Below, in pieces: positions 63,701 through 64,000 of a stretch of DNA of 64,000 bases. Below the pieces are notes generated by a model. The model was not told the origin of the DNA. It was given only the letters and a program-made list of their open reading frames with translations, and did no database searches. The translations under genes and the position numbers were made by a program. This stretch comes from Agarilytica sp045430305 (GTDB taxonomy: Bacteria; Pseudomonadota; Gammaproteobacteria; Pseudomonadales; Cellvibrionaceae): positions 62,001 through 126,000 of the forward strand of contig JAILXW010000002.1 of the NCBI GenBank assembly GCA_045430305.1, read 5' to 3'. Numbering within the stretch: the first letter of the stretch is position 1; each line of letters starts with the position of its first letter.

Positions 63701-64000
63701 TAAATGTCGACAGTAAATTGATGGCGGGTAAGGTAAAAGTCCCTGAAGATGACCGGCCAATTACTTTGGATCTAAGCTATCTTCGTTTTGAAGATGAAGA
63801 ATCAGAAAAAGAGGGTGGGGTAGAAAGTGTTGATGGAGCGGATCTCGTAGATGAAAGTGTGTTGGCTGACATTGATTTAGCGCGTGCTGTAGATATTGAT
63901 TTTAGTGCGGATGAGTTTTCTTTAGGTGCGGTCAATTACGGCGCCTGGGATTTTAAATTACGCCGTATTGAAGACGGGGTTTTTGTGCATGACATCAAGG
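60796..64000 (+). CDS. yhdP: YhdP family AsmA-like protein, 3' end missing
   Basis: An open frame running to the right edge, so the C-terminus is outside the window; about 1068 codons are seen. It starts ATG at 60796 (MKLTRKHWYSLSRRFWGTLFTLVIALAVL, one N-terminal membrane helix) and continues as long beta-rich repeats with many Gly-Asp pairs. This is the DUF3971/YhdP group of AsmA-like proteins, which span the periplasm and help move phospholipids to the outer membrane. It follows rng by 73 bases, as in many gammaproteobacteria (with tldD often next, not visible here). Confidence 0.87.
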   Translation, partial: MKLTRKHWYSLSRRFWGTLFTLVIALAVLVQLGRQAFPLLNDYREEIAVYFGHKLNANLEVAELNASWKGLRPKLSMNDVLLSTKEGERIFSVDNVTMELSIIRSVLDLRFSWREVNFLSMDLALNQAENGKWSVKGMAGFAKASQNKNNSKSPVINNPYDVFLFGRRIKIENANFALQFFDGESSKIVIPEISIENDRSFHRIRAGLDFDDQQALSFVVEAHGDPREKGFVANGYFELVDFPSHRVIDVLALDDVIDVDEQHAVNVKLWFRSDKESGTTLRGDFSVDGLLSVKGKEFNLPSYVASQISGKVHKEKGWQLTLKSLETRWKEDVAAPITDFTLYGSGRNFQGVRTGDLEAKPWVDVALHVGINDEFAEEILRGLSPRGTVKDVDIQLTDKASGYFNARARVVGGQVNAVMGSPAIENIHANVSVNLFGGRADVSVKDGFTLGLPKVYHEALVFDEVEGQISWELDFKERIAYITSGLVKVKNPDEEASGYISLTLPFAKKYGTQHMTLALGLKNTLARNHKKYVPKTIPKHLYDWLDTSIKEGRLANIEFLYHGSIEGDPVVDPSIQLYGEVYDGNLVFDPQWPKLEGVSGSLRLNNEALDVRIDEASLLGNSVYDAAIHLVDDPTSDGRALSIEGSLLSDASAAITLLKSSPIKEIIGSTFDAWEFSGGVTAKVALFIPLESESSGLSHKIDVSFDKAEVNMPDIGLALNDIGGILHYQSEKGMYAEKIGGSVWGRPFEAAISTVNNDAGGQDTLIDFSGRASVSDLYSWTQQPALRFSEGESTVLGQLKIPSSESGKPFEINVKSQLVGVSLNLPEPLGKEKSKPVGFSSRLRFFDDGEEYQFTIDDQFRLSLLTSEDESTSAKIEFNNFSPDEKTDARIAATKDYRISGRISHADLEKWDEIKDQYFKYEEEISLGSDEVDDTPVFFEVDIDKFLLGTFEIENITIEGQRDVPFWVLNVDSKLMAGKVKVPEDDRPITLDLSYLRFEDEESEKEGGVESVDGADLVDESVLADIDLARAVDIDFSADEFSLGAVNYGAWDFKLRRIEDGVFVHDIK

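Overview
This window looks like a chromosomal segment of a free-living, probably marine gammaproteobacterium near the Cellvibrionaceae/Pseudomonadales. Several gene neighbourhoods keep the order familiar from Pseudomonas and relatives: miaB-phoH-ybeY-corC-lnt; TPR protein-lolB-ispE-tRNA-Gln-prs-rplY-pth-ychF; hemA-prfA-prmC-moeB; gatCAB divergent from mreBCD-maf-rng-yhdP. The family-level placement is inference. I see no prophage, insertion sequence, integrase or CRISPR array.

Layout. 1-5.7 kb: a truncated DUF3089 hydrolase, a tiny cysteine-rich protein, a TatD-family hydrolase, tcdA, the DEAD-box helicase deaD and a periplasmic binding protein. 5.7-10.5 kb: a GEMM-like (cyclic-di-GMP riboswitch) element ahead of an unrecognised membrane protein, an AbgT transporter and a large DUF3352-like envelope protein. 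10.5-15.7 kb: a surface-glycan cluster with a sulfotransferase, three GT4 glycosyltransferases and a GT2. 15.8-23.5 kb: small proteins, a UDG-like protein, then the miaB-to-lnt block. 23.6-30.7 kb: small conserved proteins, two hydrolases, an aminotransferase, a chorismate-lyase-like protein, a GmhA-like isomerase and an HD-GYP protein. 30.9-33.5 kb: two more GT4 enzymes flanking tRNA-Met. 33.5-44.8 kb: core translation, nucleotide, isoprenoid, lipoprotein-sorting and tetrapyrrole genes. 44.9-51.3 kb: a TonB-dependent receptor, a UDP-glucuronate 4-epimerase, rhlB and a two-receiver regulator with a degenerate GGDEF domain. 51.3-64 kb: cysZ, a PA4642-like gene, gatBAC, mreBCD, maf, rng and the start of yhdP.

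How the parts fit. Most genes are housekeeping: RNA modification and decay, translation, cell shape and outer-membrane lipoprotein biogenesis. The accessory part points to surface polysaccharide: five GT4 paralogues, a GT2, a sulfotransferase, GmhA and a UDP-GlcA epimerase. Cyclic-di-GMP signalling appears three times: an HD-GYP protein, a probably inactive GGDEF regulator and the GEMM-like element at about 6.0 kb.

The most interesting observations are the GEMM-like RNA, whose 5' half is textbook but whose 3' half is divergent, and mreC, which seems to lack any standard start codon and fits an ATC start behind a good ribosome binding site. I did not find a convincing wholly new multi-gene system. 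All calls come from reading the sequence; no database search was run.
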